Below, in pieces: positions 26,353 through 36,260 of a DNA stretch of 64,000 bases (its first letter is position 1; the number at the start of each line of letters is the position of its first letter). Source of the DNA: Bacillota bacterium (GTDB lineage: Bacteria; Bacillota; Clostridia; DSM-8532); assembly GCA_023443745.1 (NCBI GenBank), contig JAEZTB010000026.1:48062-112061 (forward strand), given 5' to 3'. The notes beneath the pieces are model-generated. The model was not told where the DNA came from. It was given only the letters and a program-made list of their open reading frames with translations, and did not search any database. The position numbers and the translations under genes were made by a program.

Positions 26353-28694
26353 TCTTATATAAGGGCAATACAACTGAATTTGAATACGATGTACGGTATA
26401 ACAAGATTGTTGCAAAGCTTGAGCAGGAATATTTAAAAGCTGTCGGACGACATGTATCCCCTTCGGAAAAACGCTCCTGGAGCAGTTCTCTTCATTATAT
26501 GGCAAATGTTGTCGTCAATACAGAGCTCAATCATAAAGACTGTGGTGTTCTGATAGAATATCAGCTTCCATCAACTTCCCAGAGACTTGATTTTCTTATC
26601 ACAGGCCAGGATAAATTCTTTAACCGGAATGCTGTAATTGTGGAGCTAAAGCAATGGGACAAGGTATGGCCGGCTGAAACAAGCAGGCAAGTCGTAACCT
26701 ATGTGGGTAATGCAAACCGGGAAGTAAGCCATCCGGCTGTGCAAGTTGATCATTACAGACAATATCTTTTGGATTATCACACTGCGTTCAGTGAAGATGT
26801 AGGTAAGGCTATTAACCTCTATGCGTGCTCCTATCTCCATAATTATCAGGCTGAAGACAAATCTGTTGATGAGCTGTTCAATCCTAAGTTCCATCCCTAC
26901 ATCGTCTCCAATCCTGTGTTTACCAAGAACGATGTCGTTTCTCTGGGAGAATACCTTAAAGCTCATGTGAAGGAAGGAAACGGCATTGATATCGTCAACC
27001 GGATCGAAAAAGCTGAAATAAAGCCCAGCAAAAAGCTGATTGAGCATGTGAAAAATATTTTAGACCATAAGAAAGAGTTTACATTACTGGATGACCAAAT
27101 TGATGTTTTTGACAAGGTGACATATCTTTGCGAAAACTATGATTTTGAAAACAGCAGTCAGTATACAGCAGTAATTATAAAGGGCGGGCCGGGTACAGGA
27201 AAATCAGTTGTGGGTATAACGCTTTTATCCCATATTCTGAGTAGTGGCATCGATTGTATCTATCTTGCCGCCAATGCTGCCTTTAAAAACGGCATGGCTC
27301 AGCAGATTGATCCCAAACGGGCTAAAAGACTGTTTATGCACCCCTACATTTACTGCAAAACTTTAAATCAATCTCAGAAAGTATATCAAACCGCAATCAT
27401 TGATGAAGCTCACCGGCTTAGCAATACACCTCCTCCAATGAATAAAAAGCTTGACGACAGCATAGTGAAGGAGATTATGAAGAGAACAAAGCTAAGCGTC
27501 TTTTTTGTAGATGACAACCAGATGATTAGACCATCGGATATTGGCTCCTACGAATATATAAAATCCTGCGCTAAAGAATTGGGAAGCGAAATTCATGAAT
27601 ATGAGCTTAAGGCGCAATTCAGATGTGCCGGTTCGGAAGGTTATATCAATTGGCTGGACGATGTATTAGATATTCGCCAAACCGCCAACGCATCAGGGTG
27701 GGAAAATCTGAATGATCTTACCTTTCAGGTCATGGATGACCCCAACCAAGTGAGAGACAGGCTGTTTGAGCTCCATCAAAGGGGTTATAACTGCAGAATG
27801 CTTGCCGGGTATGCCTGGGATTGGAGTGAAGAACTCAATTCTGACGGCACTTTGAAGAATGATGTTACTGTTTATCAAAACGGCAAACTTATTTTTGAGA
27901 TGCCTTGGAATCCAAGGGATAGTTATTCTACACCCAGAGCAAAAGGTATTCCAAAGAGCGGGGCTGATTGGGTGACCAACCGTGATGGGATTGCTCAAAT
28001 CGGCTGTATTCATACCTGTCAGGGTCTAGAATTTGATTATGTCGGCGTCATTATTGGCAAGGAATTCAAATATGACCCGGATAGTCAACAATGGATTGCT
28101 GATGTCAACGAAATTAAGGATTCCAAAATCACCAAGAAGCACGCAAAGGAATTCTTACGCCTAGCCCGCAATACCTATAAAACTCTCTTGACAAGAGGAA
28201 CCAAAGGTGTTTTTGTTTACTCCGTCGACGAGGCAACTCAGAACTATTTAGATCAAAGGTACCAAGTAATCAGAGAAAAGAATCAGAACTTTTTTTACAG
28301 AAAAAAGTTGCTCACTTATGTCGATTTATTTAGGAAGAATAAGGAAGAAGACAGTTATAGACCGGCTGCAGAGGATGAATTACAAGTAGAACGATCTACT
28401 AAGACTATCATCATTGATCACTTCCGTCTTGTACCCTACAAAAATGATTTTTATTTTTGCGACATTGATGATGAAAAGATATTTCTTCAGAGACTCGCCA
28501 TTTTTAAAGATACCAAGGACAAGGAAATTTCTATTAAACAGGAGCTTGAGGATGATTTAAGCATCAGAAGCTATTTTTCCTCAAAGGAAGATCTGATCCT
28601 GAATACAGGATTGATGCGAATTACACCCCTGGTTTTTGTATATCGGTACGATGGTCGTGGAGAGGTATTGAGCTGTATTTTTACGCCATCATAA
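26349..28694 (+). CDS. PD-(D/E)XK nuclease / DUF2075 superfamily-1 helicase fusion
   Basis: A 781-residue protein with two catalytic parts. The N-terminal domain has an apparent PD-(D/E)XK site (Asp81, then Glu99-x-Lys101 in VELKQW). From about 270 follows a DUF2075/Schlafen-group-3 helicase domain with Walker A GGPGTGKS (279-286), Walker B IDEAH (351-355), VDDNQ, the CQGLEFDYVG motif V and a TRGTKG motif VI. It would act on nucleic acid in the cytoplasm. It is translationally coupled to a MazG-like pyrophosphohydrolase. The nuclease, helicase and NTP-hydrolase combination suggests genome maintenance or phage defence; which is not known. Confidence 0.82.
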   Translation: MILYKGNTTEFEYDVRYNKIVAKLEQEYLKAVGRHVSPSEKRSWSSSLHYMANVVVNTELNHKDCGVLIEYQLPSTSQRLDFLITGQDKFFNRNAVIVELKQWDKVWPAETSRQVVTYVGNANREVSHPAVQVDHYRQYLLDYHTAFSEDVGKAINLYACSYLHNYQAEDKSVDELFNPKFHPYIVSNPVFTKNDVVSLGEYLKAHVKEGNGIDIVNRIEKAEIKPSKKLIEHVKNILDHKKEFTLLDDQIDVFDKVTYLCENYDFENSSQYTAVIIKGGPGTGKSVVGITLLSHILSSGIDCIYLAANAAFKNGMAQQIDPKRAKRLFMHPYIYCKTLNQSQKVYQTAIIDEAHRLSNTPPPMNKKLDDSIVKEIMKRTKLSVFFVDDNQMIRPSDIGSYEYIKSCAKELGSEIHEYELKAQFRCAGSEGYINWLDDVLDIRQTANASGWENLNDLTFQVMDDPNQVRDRLFELHQRGYNCRMLAGYAWDWSEELNSDGTLKNDVTVYQNGKLIFEMPWNPRDSYSTPRAKGIPKSGADWVTNRDGIAQIGCIHTCQGLEFDYVGVIIGKEFKYDPDSQQWIADVNEIKDSKITKKHAKEFLRLARNTYKTLLTRGTKGVFVYSVDEATQNYLDQRYQVIREKNQNFFYRKKLLTYVDLFRKNKEEDSYRPAAEDELQVERSTKTIIIDHFRLVPYKNDFYFCDIDDEKIFLQRLAIFKDTKDKEISIKQELEDDLSIRSYFSSKEDLILNTGLMRITPLVFVYRYDGRGEVLSCIFTPS

Positions 28695-28774
28695 TATACA
28701 CTAACTTACACTGTAGGAAAGCTGCCTTTTGAAAAGCACCTTCCGAAGAAGATGCTAAGGCTTTTTAGTAGATA

Positions 28775-29137
28775 TTACAAATTCTCTACGAATTGTATGT
28801 TAATACCGTTGGGGTCTTTAACAAAGAAGAATTTTATATTGGGGTTCGGTTGAAAAGGTCCACCTGTCACTTCCAGCCCTTCTTTACCTATAAACTTAAT
28901 CTTTTCATCCACCGACTCAACTCCAAATCCTAAAGAAATACCTTCAACATTACCCGAGTCTTTACGATTAGAATCATATATAAGTTCTAACAGTGTCTCT
29001 CCATCACCTAAGAAAGCAATCTCCATTCCAGGGCCTGCAGGATATCTTTTATTAATAGAAAGTCCAACTATTTTTTGATAAAACTTCAGAGATTCCTCCA
29101 TATTATTAACAGTTATTGTAGTCCAGCAAAATTTCAT
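28775..29137 (-). CDS. VOC-family (glyoxalase-like) protein
   Basis: A 120-residue vicinal-oxygen-chelate protein with the two-module beta-alpha-beta-beta-beta layout, starting FCWTTITVNNMEESLKFYQ and ending FVKDPNGINIQFVE, where the final Glu is a usual metal ligand. AGGAGTG precedes the ATG. Members include lactoylglutathione lyases, dioxygenases and fosfomycin-type resistance proteins; the role here cannot be read. Stand-alone gene. Confidence 0.8.
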   Translation of the reverse strand: MKFCWTTITVNNMEESLKFYQKIVGLSINKRYPAGPGMEIAFLGDGETLLELIYDSNRKDSGNVEGISLGFGVESVDEKIKFIGKEGLEVTGGPFQPNPNIKFFFVKDPNGINIQFVENL

Positions 29138-29247
29138 ATTCTCACTCCTATAGAATTTTAGCTTATATGTATTGTACCATAATAATTTTTTATAATTCCT
29201 TTAAAACTCCCAGGCATGAGGTAGTATAACAAGGGTAATTGACCACA

Positions 29248-30246
29248 TTACTTACTGATGAATCTATTTATATTTTTTATAATCAATGAAGTTGTACCGT
29301 CATGATTTGTAATAAATTCGATGGTATCTTTATTTTTGTATAATTCCATGGGAATACTCAGCTCAATCCCATTGTCGGTCTTGATTTTCTGTTTGCTCAA
29401 TTTATTCTCCGCTTTTTGGCTGGTGATTTTTATCTTTTCAGGCAGTCCGGCCTGCTTAATCTCACTGATATATTCGTCCTTGATCTCAGGACTTTTTTCA
29501 AAGACCATTTCGGCCACTGCCTCCACATCAATTTCATTATCGTTTTCAATTAATTGATGTAATGCGGATTTCATCCTTGATGTAGTCTCAAAGCTGTCAT
29601 CAAAGTACTTTCGGCCGATTTCCGCCGTGACGTTATGTACTATTTTGAGACTTTCTTTTTGTGACAAGTCGGTTGAACACCCCAAAAAAAGTTTTGAAAA
29701 ATAATAGGTTTTCTCATCATTTATTTCAAAAGGTTTCTCTGCTAATTTAATGGTTTTATCACTCAGATTAATGATAGCCCCTTCATCATTCTTCTGACTT
29801 TCAGAGGCGAACAACACCTTATGTGTAATGATCTGATTATCAATGCCCTGTTCATTATAATTCACAAAATGGGTGAAGCCTTCTTTATAATTAAATTTAA
29901 TGAGCGCCAGGAACTCTTGATTATTGATAGTTACTAATGCAATCAGAAGGTCTGCATTTGGAATATTGATATTGGCAACCATTATCTGATGTAATTTTTG
30001 CGCAATCTCGATGCTGACTTTTTGATAATCGCCATTGTCCTTTAATGACTCAACTAAATGAATGAATGGTGCATTTTGATTAAATCTGGCTTCCTTAATA
30101 CCATCATCAGTGATAATTTTCTCTACATGCTTGGCAATAAAATTTTCTATGCCCTCATTAAGCTCCAGCTCACTTTGTGAAAATATGGGATGCGGACTGT
30201 TGTTGTCCAAAATATGTAATATAGCTTTATTGATCTTGATCTCCAT
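29248..30246 (-). CDS. Nucleoid-associated protein, NdpA/YejK family
   Basis: A 332-residue protein of the 37-kDa nucleoid-associated (NA37/NdpA) family, recognised from the N-terminal INKAILHILD and the middle YYFSKLFLGCSTDLSQKES block. GTGGAG sits 6 bases before the ATG at 30246; a GTG 12 bases upstream falls in this site and is rejected as start. The family binds DNA; in Firmicutes it is often found in accessory regions. No operon partner. Confidence 0.78.
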   Translation of the reverse strand: MEIKINKAILHILDNNSPHPIFSQSELELNEGIENFIAKHVEKIITDDGIKEARFNQNAPFIHLVESLKDNGDYQKVSIEIAQKLHQIMVANINIPNADLLIALVTINNQEFLALIKFNYKEGFTHFVNYNEQGIDNQIITHKVLFASESQKNDEGAIINLSDKTIKLAEKPFEINDEKTYYFSKLFLGCSTDLSQKESLKIVHNVTAEIGRKYFDDSFETTSRMKSALHQLIENDNEIDVEAVAEMVFEKSPEIKDEYISEIKQAGLPEKIKITSQKAENKLSKQKIKTDNGIELSIPMELYKNKDTIEFITNHDGTTSLIIKNINRFISK

Positions 30247-30420
30247 TTTAATCTCCACTTGTTTCTTTAGATGTTTACCTCGTTGGCTATCCTATTCTAG
30301 CACAAAGAAATACAATTAAAAAACTATTTTTACTAGGCACTTCATAAGCTTTTGATGTATGATCGATATATAGGAAAGATATGATTAATAGTTAATATAT
30401 GGACGAGAGGTGGTCAGGCC

Positions 30421-31494
30421 TTGTCAATTTTGGTTTATAAGTGCCCACAATGCAGCGCAGCGCTCTCTTTCGACGCGGAGAAACAGAGTTGGGACTGTCC
30501 TTATTGCATGGGTTCCTTTGATTTAGAACAGCTAGAGAAGCTCGAGGAGGATAAAGCGGATAAGCTTAATCATGAGCACGTGGAATCTAATGATGAAGAG
30601 CAGTTTGAAAATCCGGATTTTAATTCAAATACGAAGGTTTACAGCTGTCCCGATTGTGGGGCCCAGATAGTCACCGATGCCACCACAGCCGCAACCTTCT
30701 GTGCTTTTTGTCAAAACCCCACAATCATTCCCGCCCAGTTATTAGGAGAATTTCGCCCATCAAAGGTCATACCCTTTAAATTTGATAAAGACTCCGCCAA
30801 GAAGGCTTTTTTAAAATGGTGTGGCAAAAAACCACTGGTGCCTAAGAGTTTCAAATTCGGCCCCCATTTAGAAAAGATCACCGGCATATATCTACCCTTT
30901 TGGCTCTTCAACTGTGATGTATCCGGATCCCTCACAGCAAGCGCAACGAATAGAAGAACCTGGCGTAGCGGCAATACAGAATACACCGAAACCAAGCATT
31001 ACAAAATATACAGAGACGGCGAAATGTGCTTTAATAGAATCCCTGCTGATGGATCATCCAAAATGGACGACAAGATAATGGATCTTCTTGAGCCTTTTGA
31101 TTATAATGAATTGGTCGATTTCTCCATGTCCTATCTATCTGGGTACTTTGCTGAGAAATATGATCTTGATGAAAAAGATGTTTTCCCTCGAATCGAGAAA
31201 CGTGTTTATGATGACACCACGACACAACTTAGAAGCACAATAAACGGCTATAGCTCGGTTCAGGTTGAAAACAGCGAAGTTCACTTTGATCGCTGCGCTG
31301 CCGCGTATGCTTTAATACCCGTCTGGATGCTTATCTATAAATATAAGGGTAAGGATTTTCTTTTTTCTATAAATGGACAGACCGGAAAGGTTGTAGGTAA
31401 GCTGCCGTTAAGCTTTTTCAGGATAGCAGCCTGGTTTACTGGTATGGCTGTGGCAATCTTTGCGTTGCTTTTTCTTGGAGGTATGATTCTATGA
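30421..31494 (+). CDS. Two-zinc-ribbon protein with C-terminal membrane segment (TTG start)
   Basis: A 357-residue protein with two TFIIB-type zinc ribbons, CPQC/CPYC (Cys8, 11, 26, 29) and CPDC/CAFC (Cys76, 79, 94, 97), a long middle domain (about 105-325) and one hydrophobic C-terminal helix (about 333-355). The start is TTG, with GGTGG 7 bases upstream. The ATGA at the end couples it to the TPM-domain gene. Conserved in many bacteria but without an assigned function. Confidence 0.75.
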   Translation: MSILVYKCPQCSAALSFDAEKQSWDCPYCMGSFDLEQLEKLEEDKADKLNHEHVESNDEEQFENPDFNSNTKVYSCPDCGAQIVTDATTAATFCAFCQNPTIIPAQLLGEFRPSKVIPFKFDKDSAKKAFLKWCGKKPLVPKSFKFGPHLEKITGIYLPFWLFNCDVSGSLTASATNRRTWRSGNTEYTETKHYKIYRDGEMCFNRIPADGSSKMDDKIMDLLEPFDYNELVDFSMSYLSGYFAEKYDLDEKDVFPRIEKRVYDDTTTQLRSTINGYSSVQVENSEVHFDRCAAAYALIPVWMLIYKYKGKDFLFSINGQTGKVVGKLPLSFFRIAAWFTGMAVAIFALLFLGGMIL

Positions 31495-32273
31495 GAAGAA
31501 TGGGGTTTATTTTCCTAATAATCAGTTTTCTGATACTTTTTATAGCACCTTCATCCGCTGTTATAGATACCGAACAAAAAATTTACGATAATGCGGAGCT
31601 CTTCTCGGATGATGAGGAAAACAACCTGAAACAACGCGCCCAAGAGCTCGTAAAAATTTGTAACATGGATGTGCTTATTGTTACGATTAAAGATACCGAG
31701 GGTAAGACATCTAAAAATTTCACTGATGCTTTCTATGATGATAACGGCTTTGGCTTGGGTGAGGACAGAAGTGGTTTGGCACTATTTATAGACATGAATA
31801 ATCTAGAGTCCTATATTTCGACCCGTGGAAGTGCTACTAGGATTTTTACATATGATAGGCTTGACAAGATCATTGATAGTATTACTCACTCTCTTTCTAT
31901 TGGAAAATATGCCAAAGCTTCTTCCCTCTTTCTGGAGGACGTGGACTATTATTTTAAGTCAGGAATACCCGATGTCCAACAAAATATGACGGGGTCTAAG
32001 GATAGTAGTTATTTTTACAGTGCCCAGGGAAATTTTCAAATAGCGGTAGCCAAGTCACTAAAATATTTAAAAATATTTATATCAATAGCTCTAGGCGGCA
32101 GTTTAATTATTGTCGGCTGTATGATACTTAATAACCGGGGAAGGAAAACAACGAATGCAAGCACTTATTTGCAGCCCGGTTCCTTTATCCTCAATAATGA
32201 GCAAGATATTTATTCAGGTTCCACAGTGACTCAACGTGAAATTAATACCGATAGTGGAAGTCGTAAGCCGTAG
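31491..32273 (+). CDS. TPM-domain (Psb32-like) membrane protein
   Basis: A 260-residue protein with a signal/anchor helix (5-25), an extracytoplasmic TPM domain (about 28-165; it starts IYDNAELFSDDEENNLKQRA and includes RSGLALFIDMNN), a second membrane helix (about 193-215) and a short cytoplasmic tail. It overlaps the zinc-ribbon gene by 4 bases, so the pair probably works together at the membrane. The function of bacterial TPM proteins is unclear; a membrane-quality or stress role has been proposed for some. Confidence 0.78.
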   Translation: MRRMGFIFLIISFLILFIAPSSAVIDTEQKIYDNAELFSDDEENNLKQRAQELVKICNMDVLIVTIKDTEGKTSKNFTDAFYDDNGFGLGEDRSGLALFIDMNNLESYISTRGSATRIFTYDRLDKIIDSITHSLSIGKYAKASSLFLEDVDYYFKSGIPDVQQNMTGSKDSSYFYSAQGNFQIAVAKSLKYLKIFISIALGGSLIIVGCMILNNRGRKTTNASTYLQPGSFILNNEQDIYSGSTVTQREINTDSGSRKP

Positions 32274-32342
32274 CGCCATCCCCTGACTGGAACCCTAAGC
32301 TCTGTAAAATAATGAATGTACAAAAATTAAGGAGGCTGTGAA

Positions 32343-33893
32343 ATGGCGAAGGTTGTTAAGTTTGAGGTTGTAAATCTGCCTAAAGTCTATCTGGTTGGCA
32401 AAGAAGAACGATACAACATAGAAGTACATATGAAGGGCGATAACCGCGTCCCTGCCCTTTGGGACAGGTGTTTTGCCGATGGTACTTTTTCAACGCTGGA
32501 AAAACAGTCCGATTTTATTTACGATCCTTCCTATGTAGGCCTGATGATTGACTGGGACATGGGTTATGGCAATTTCTCATATATTTGCGGCATACTGTTC
32601 AAAGAAGGAGTAACTGTACCAGAGGGGTTTGCTCTGCGTGAAATCAATGCGGGAAAAGCCGGCCTGTGCTGGATTAAGGGCAAAGATACCGCTGACATCT
32701 TCTCGCACGCACATAGCCTGACAGAACAGGCAATAAAGAATTCCGGTCTTATCCCCGACTTTATGAGCTGGAGTATGGAATTATATAATTGTCCCCGCTT
32801 CACCGCACCTGATGAAAATGGAGAGATTATTCTCGATTATTACATACCTATAAACCAATCCTATGAAAGCCTTGGAAATAGATTCGTTTCCTCACTTTTG
32901 GCGACTTATCCTCCTTTCAAGCCAGTAATGAATTGCGGGGCAAGTGAAAGCTCACAAAGGCAGATGTATGACTTTCTGTATGATAGCCTGAACATTATTA
33001 ATGAAGACTTATCGATTATAAACGTTGAGCATGAATCGGACGATTGCTATCAATACCATCAATTGAATAATTCCAAGCCCGAGCTGATCTTAAAAATGCA
33101 GAATATTACAAAGAATTTCCTCGATTTTTATAACTACCTCATTAAGATGGGCATCCTTGGTGAACCTGTACGAGACACGCTGTTTATACGTAAAGAAGAC
33201 ATGCGTATGACAAAAAAAGCAAAGGACAGGCTTTTACCTTTGGGGCTTATATGTGAAGAAAACAAAGACGGATACGTTTTTACCCATAACCTATACAAGA
33301 AGCTTTTCCCTGCATGGAAACTGCATTGCAGCATCCCTAAGGATAACAAAATCCTTTTAAGCCACATCATGGCATTTCTGCATGGGCGTTTTGGCGGCAA
33401 GCAATATTCTGCATCAGAGCTGTTTGGCAGGATAAGCAGCTCAGCATCCATATCAGAGCTTGAAAAGTACTTTATTGAGAAGGGATATATTTGTGATAAC
33501 GACGAAATGAGAGTTACCTATCAAAAAGAATACCCTAAAAATCAAAAGGCATATATGTACATATGCTACGACTGGAGAAAGATTAAACCACTGAGATTTG
33601 AGTTTAAAGCACCTCATTTTAGCAAAGCTATTAAGTCCTATGACAAAATGGATGACGAGCTAAAAGCCTTGATTCTCAACAGAACCAAAATATGCGATGG
33701 CTGCGGCTATTGCACTCAGACCGATAAAACGGGGAAGCGGCCGCGGCTTGCCATAAAACTGGAGCTTAACGGAGAAAAAAGGCTTAAATGTCCTCTGTTT
33801 CCCTCCATGGTTTGGGAAAGACCAAGTGAAGCCATGATACATATTGCGAAAAAGCTCTTTGATTATTCTGAGAAAGTATTGATTGGCCAGTAA
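32343..33893 (+). CDS. GyrI-like domain protein with C-terminal Cys cluster
   Basis: A 516-residue cytoplasmic protein. Residues 1 to about 165 resemble the GyrI/AraC effector-binding fold (duplicated beta-alpha-beta-beta; ends ILDYYIPI). About 200-440 is a region I do not recognise, partly winged-helix-like. The C-terminus has CDGCGYC (Cys451, 454, 457) and Cys483, a likely zinc or Fe-S site. There is no AraC helix-turn-helix, so it is not a classic regulator. AAGGAGG precedes the ATG. Function unknown. Confidence 0.6.
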   Translation: MAKVVKFEVVNLPKVYLVGKEERYNIEVHMKGDNRVPALWDRCFADGTFSTLEKQSDFIYDPSYVGLMIDWDMGYGNFSYICGILFKEGVTVPEGFALREINAGKAGLCWIKGKDTADIFSHAHSLTEQAIKNSGLIPDFMSWSMELYNCPRFTAPDENGEIILDYYIPINQSYESLGNRFVSSLLATYPPFKPVMNCGASESSQRQMYDFLYDSLNIINEDLSIINVEHESDDCYQYHQLNNSKPELILKMQNITKNFLDFYNYLIKMGILGEPVRDTLFIRKEDMRMTKKAKDRLLPLGLICEENKDGYVFTHNLYKKLFPAWKLHCSIPKDNKILLSHIMAFLHGRFGGKQYSASELFGRISSSASISELEKYFIEKGYICDNDEMRVTYQKEYPKNQKAYMYICYDWRKIKPLRFEFKAPHFSKAIKSYDKMDDELKALILNRTKICDGCGYCTQTDKTGKRPRLAIKLELNGEKRLKCPLFPSMVWERPSEAMIHIAKKLFDYSEKVLIGQ

Positions 33894-33898
33894 GCTGC

Positions 33899-35134
33899 TC
33901 AAATAATTTCTTTGGCCTTGACAAGGTGATTGTACAGTAAAAGAGAAATAAATGCGCAGATCAAAGCACATAGCCCAATAAACAAGTATCCGGCTTGAAG
34001 TCCAAGCACCAAAGCTTTACCCGAGGCCGAGAAGATTGATTTGAAAAGATCTATGACAGACCCTACCATGAAATTGCCCAGCACCGAACCGATGCCCATA
34101 AGTGTAACGGTTATGCTGATGGCCATGTCGCTTCCCTTTTGATAGCGTTTAGCCAAAAAAGCCATAACCGTAGGATATATCGGAGCTATTCCAAGACCGG
34201 CTAATGCAAATAAAAAAGCGCCCTTTTCACCGGCTATGACGCCGGCGATACTCATCACCCCGGAGAAAGAAGAGAACAGAATAAGAGATTTAACAAAGCC
34301 GATTTTATCGGTTAACGTCCCAAGAATAAGCCTGCCTAAAGTAAAAAACAAAAAGAATGCGGATAAAAGCCCCGCAGATGCGTCGGGTGTCCACTGATAC
34401 ACTTTCTCCAGAAAATTGGCCAGCCAGCCTCCTATTGAAAGCTCTGAAATAACGCCAAAAGACAGAATGACGATTGTCAGCCAGGCTACCGGGTCTCGAA
34501 GATAATCTCTTTCAGTCTGTTTGTTCTCACTTTGTTCACTACTGTCAGGAAAACGTGAAAAGAATGCCGGGAGCATCGGTATTACACAAAGAAGCAGCAC
34601 TGAGCAGTACATACCTCGCCAGCCGATAGGGCTGCCGGAGAGCTTCTGCCCCATCAGGAAGGTGGCTAAAACAGGCCCTGCTGTTGAGCTGAGGCCGTAA
34701 AAAAAGTGAGCCATATTCATCATTCTGCCTGTGTTTTTTGTGAAAATACGCGCGGATAGAATACCCAAACCGATCTCAAGCATGCCATTTCCGATATACA
34801 TCAAGAAATAAGAAGCAGTAAATTGAGTAAAGCTCACAGAAAACAGAATGAAAAATCCTGCCAGGGTCATTGATCCAAAGGCCAGCAGGCTCGTACGCTT
34901 TAACCCTATTTTGCGGGAAAGAAATCCCGTATAACTGCATGCCAGCAGATATCCTGCGGAATTTAATGCAAGAAGAATACCAACCTCCATCTCTCCAATG
35001 CTAAAATCACTTTGCATGCGCGGCAATGCCGGTCCCTTGATATTTTCTGAAAACCCAAACACCAGGAAGCCGATAAAAACAACTAAATAAAGAAATAATG
35101 TGTTTCTGTGTTCTTTTTGTTTCAAATCAATCAT
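33899..35134 (-). CDS. MFS transporter
   Basis: A 411-residue major-facilitator permease with about 12 helices and the conserved cytoplasmic loop GFLSRKIGLKR (G-x-x-x-x-R-x-G-x-K-R) after helix 2. AAGGGG precedes the ATG. It is the last gene of the long sialidase-fold operon. It resembles FucP/NanT-like sugar permeases only in general; it may import a monosaccharide or export a product. Confidence 0.85.
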   Translation of the reverse strand: MIDLKQKEHRNTLFLYLVVFIGFLVFGFSENIKGPALPRMQSDFSIGEMEVGILLALNSAGYLLACSYTGFLSRKIGLKRTSLLAFGSMTLAGFFILFSVSFTQFTASYFLMYIGNGMLEIGLGILSARIFTKNTGRMMNMAHFFYGLSSTAGPVLATFLMGQKLSGSPIGWRGMYCSVLLLCVIPMLPAFFSRFPDSSEQSENKQTERDYLRDPVAWLTIVILSFGVISELSIGGWLANFLEKVYQWTPDASAGLLSAFFLFFTLGRLILGTLTDKIGFVKSLILFSSFSGVMSIAGVIAGEKGAFLFALAGLGIAPIYPTVMAFLAKRYQKGSDMAISITVTLMGIGSVLGNFMVGSVIDLFKSIFSASGKALVLGLQAGYLFIGLCALICAFISLLLYNHLVKAKEII

Positions 35135-35169
35135 ACAAGCCCCTTAAATTACTGGACTGCGCTCCCCCA

Positions 35170-36207
35170 TTAAAACCCAATATTTCTCTCAGCGTTTTTT
35201 GCGTAGACCTTTTCCAGGATTTCCTCTTCCAATCCAATACCATAGATCTTCCAGCGGCCTTGATTCGGGACGGGGAGGTCAACATAATCGAAGTACTCGT
35301 CATAGGTCTCCATGAAACGATAATAAATATTGTAACATCCGTAATTCTGCGTATCTGAATCGGTACCGAACAGAATCCGGTCCTGATACTTCTCAAAAAA
35401 TTTTCGGGCGGTATAAGGCTGACGGCCTAATTCCGATATGCGCATGGCCATATCGACATACATGTTCGGATAGCTGCTCAGGCATTTTCCAACATAGGAC
35501 AAATCCTCGGCGCATGAGCCCATATGGGCCACGATAAAGGTTGTCTTCGGGTTTTTTCGCAGAAGGCGCTCCTGCATGGCCATCAATTCCTGGAAACGGT
35601 AATAGCAGGGGTCTTCAAAGGACCAGTCCGGATGCGCAAGAAGCTCTTCATAGCGCTCATTTGTCTCATCAATGGGTTTGAAAAAGGCTATAGGGTCGGC
35701 AATATGAATCAGGACCGGGAGCTTGAGTTCCGCAGCAGTTTCCCATATGACACTGAGACGTTCGTCATCAATAGGGATATGCATTCCACTTTTATCCTTG
35801 ATTCCAAGACCAATGTTTTTCCAGAACTTCAAGCCCTTGATGCCCATATCCCTGGATTCCCGAAGGGTCTTTCTGACCATTCTTTCAAAACACATATCAT
35901 CAAGCTGTGAGACATCCACCGTTCCGAAGGTTGTGATAAAATCCCCGAAGGTGTGTGTCTTTTCCAGCATCCGGCTCAATTCTCCGCCCCATTTTCCGTC
36001 CAAATTGACAATACGTTTTATTCCTCTTTCCTTGAGGGCTTCAACCTGCTTTTCGGTATCCAGACCACGAGTATCGCCCTCACCGAGGAAGATCTGCCCG
36101 AAATGGGTATGCACATCGATGGCACTGAAACATGGGAGAGGCTTATGGTGCTGCTCAACACGAAGCTCACTCCTTGGTATGTATTGAGATAATAAAAGCT
36201 CCTTCAT
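35170..36207 (-). CDS. Amidohydrolase-family TIM-barrel protein
   Basis: A 345-residue amidohydrolase_2-type metalloenzyme. Metal ligands are seen in DVHTHFG (His near 34-36), VLIHIADP, FIVAHMGS and FGTDSD. The family includes 2-pyrone-4,6-dicarboxylate and lactone hydrolases and decarboxylases. GGGGGG precedes the ATG. It sits in the operon between alanine dehydrogenase and the MFS gene, so it may open a sugar lactone; this is inferred. Confidence 0.8.
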   Translation of the reverse strand: MKELLLSQYIPRSELRVEQHHKPLPCFSAIDVHTHFGQIFLGEGDTRGLDTEKQVEALKERGIKRIVNLDGKWGGELSRMLEKTHTFGDFITTFGTVDVSQLDDMCFERMVRKTLRESRDMGIKGLKFWKNIGLGIKDKSGMHIPIDDERLSVIWETAAELKLPVLIHIADPIAFFKPIDETNERYEELLAHPDWSFEDPCYYRFQELMAMQERLLRKNPKTTFIVAHMGSCAEDLSYVGKCLSSYPNMYVDMAMRISELGRQPYTARKFFEKYQDRILFGTDSDTQNYGCYNIYYRFMETYDEYFDYVDLPVPNQGRWKIYGIGLEEEILEKVYAKNAERNIGF

Positions 36208-36260
36208 GGCATTTCCCCCCTTTGACTTCCTTCATTTTTCATCAGCCGGTTTTTTATTAT

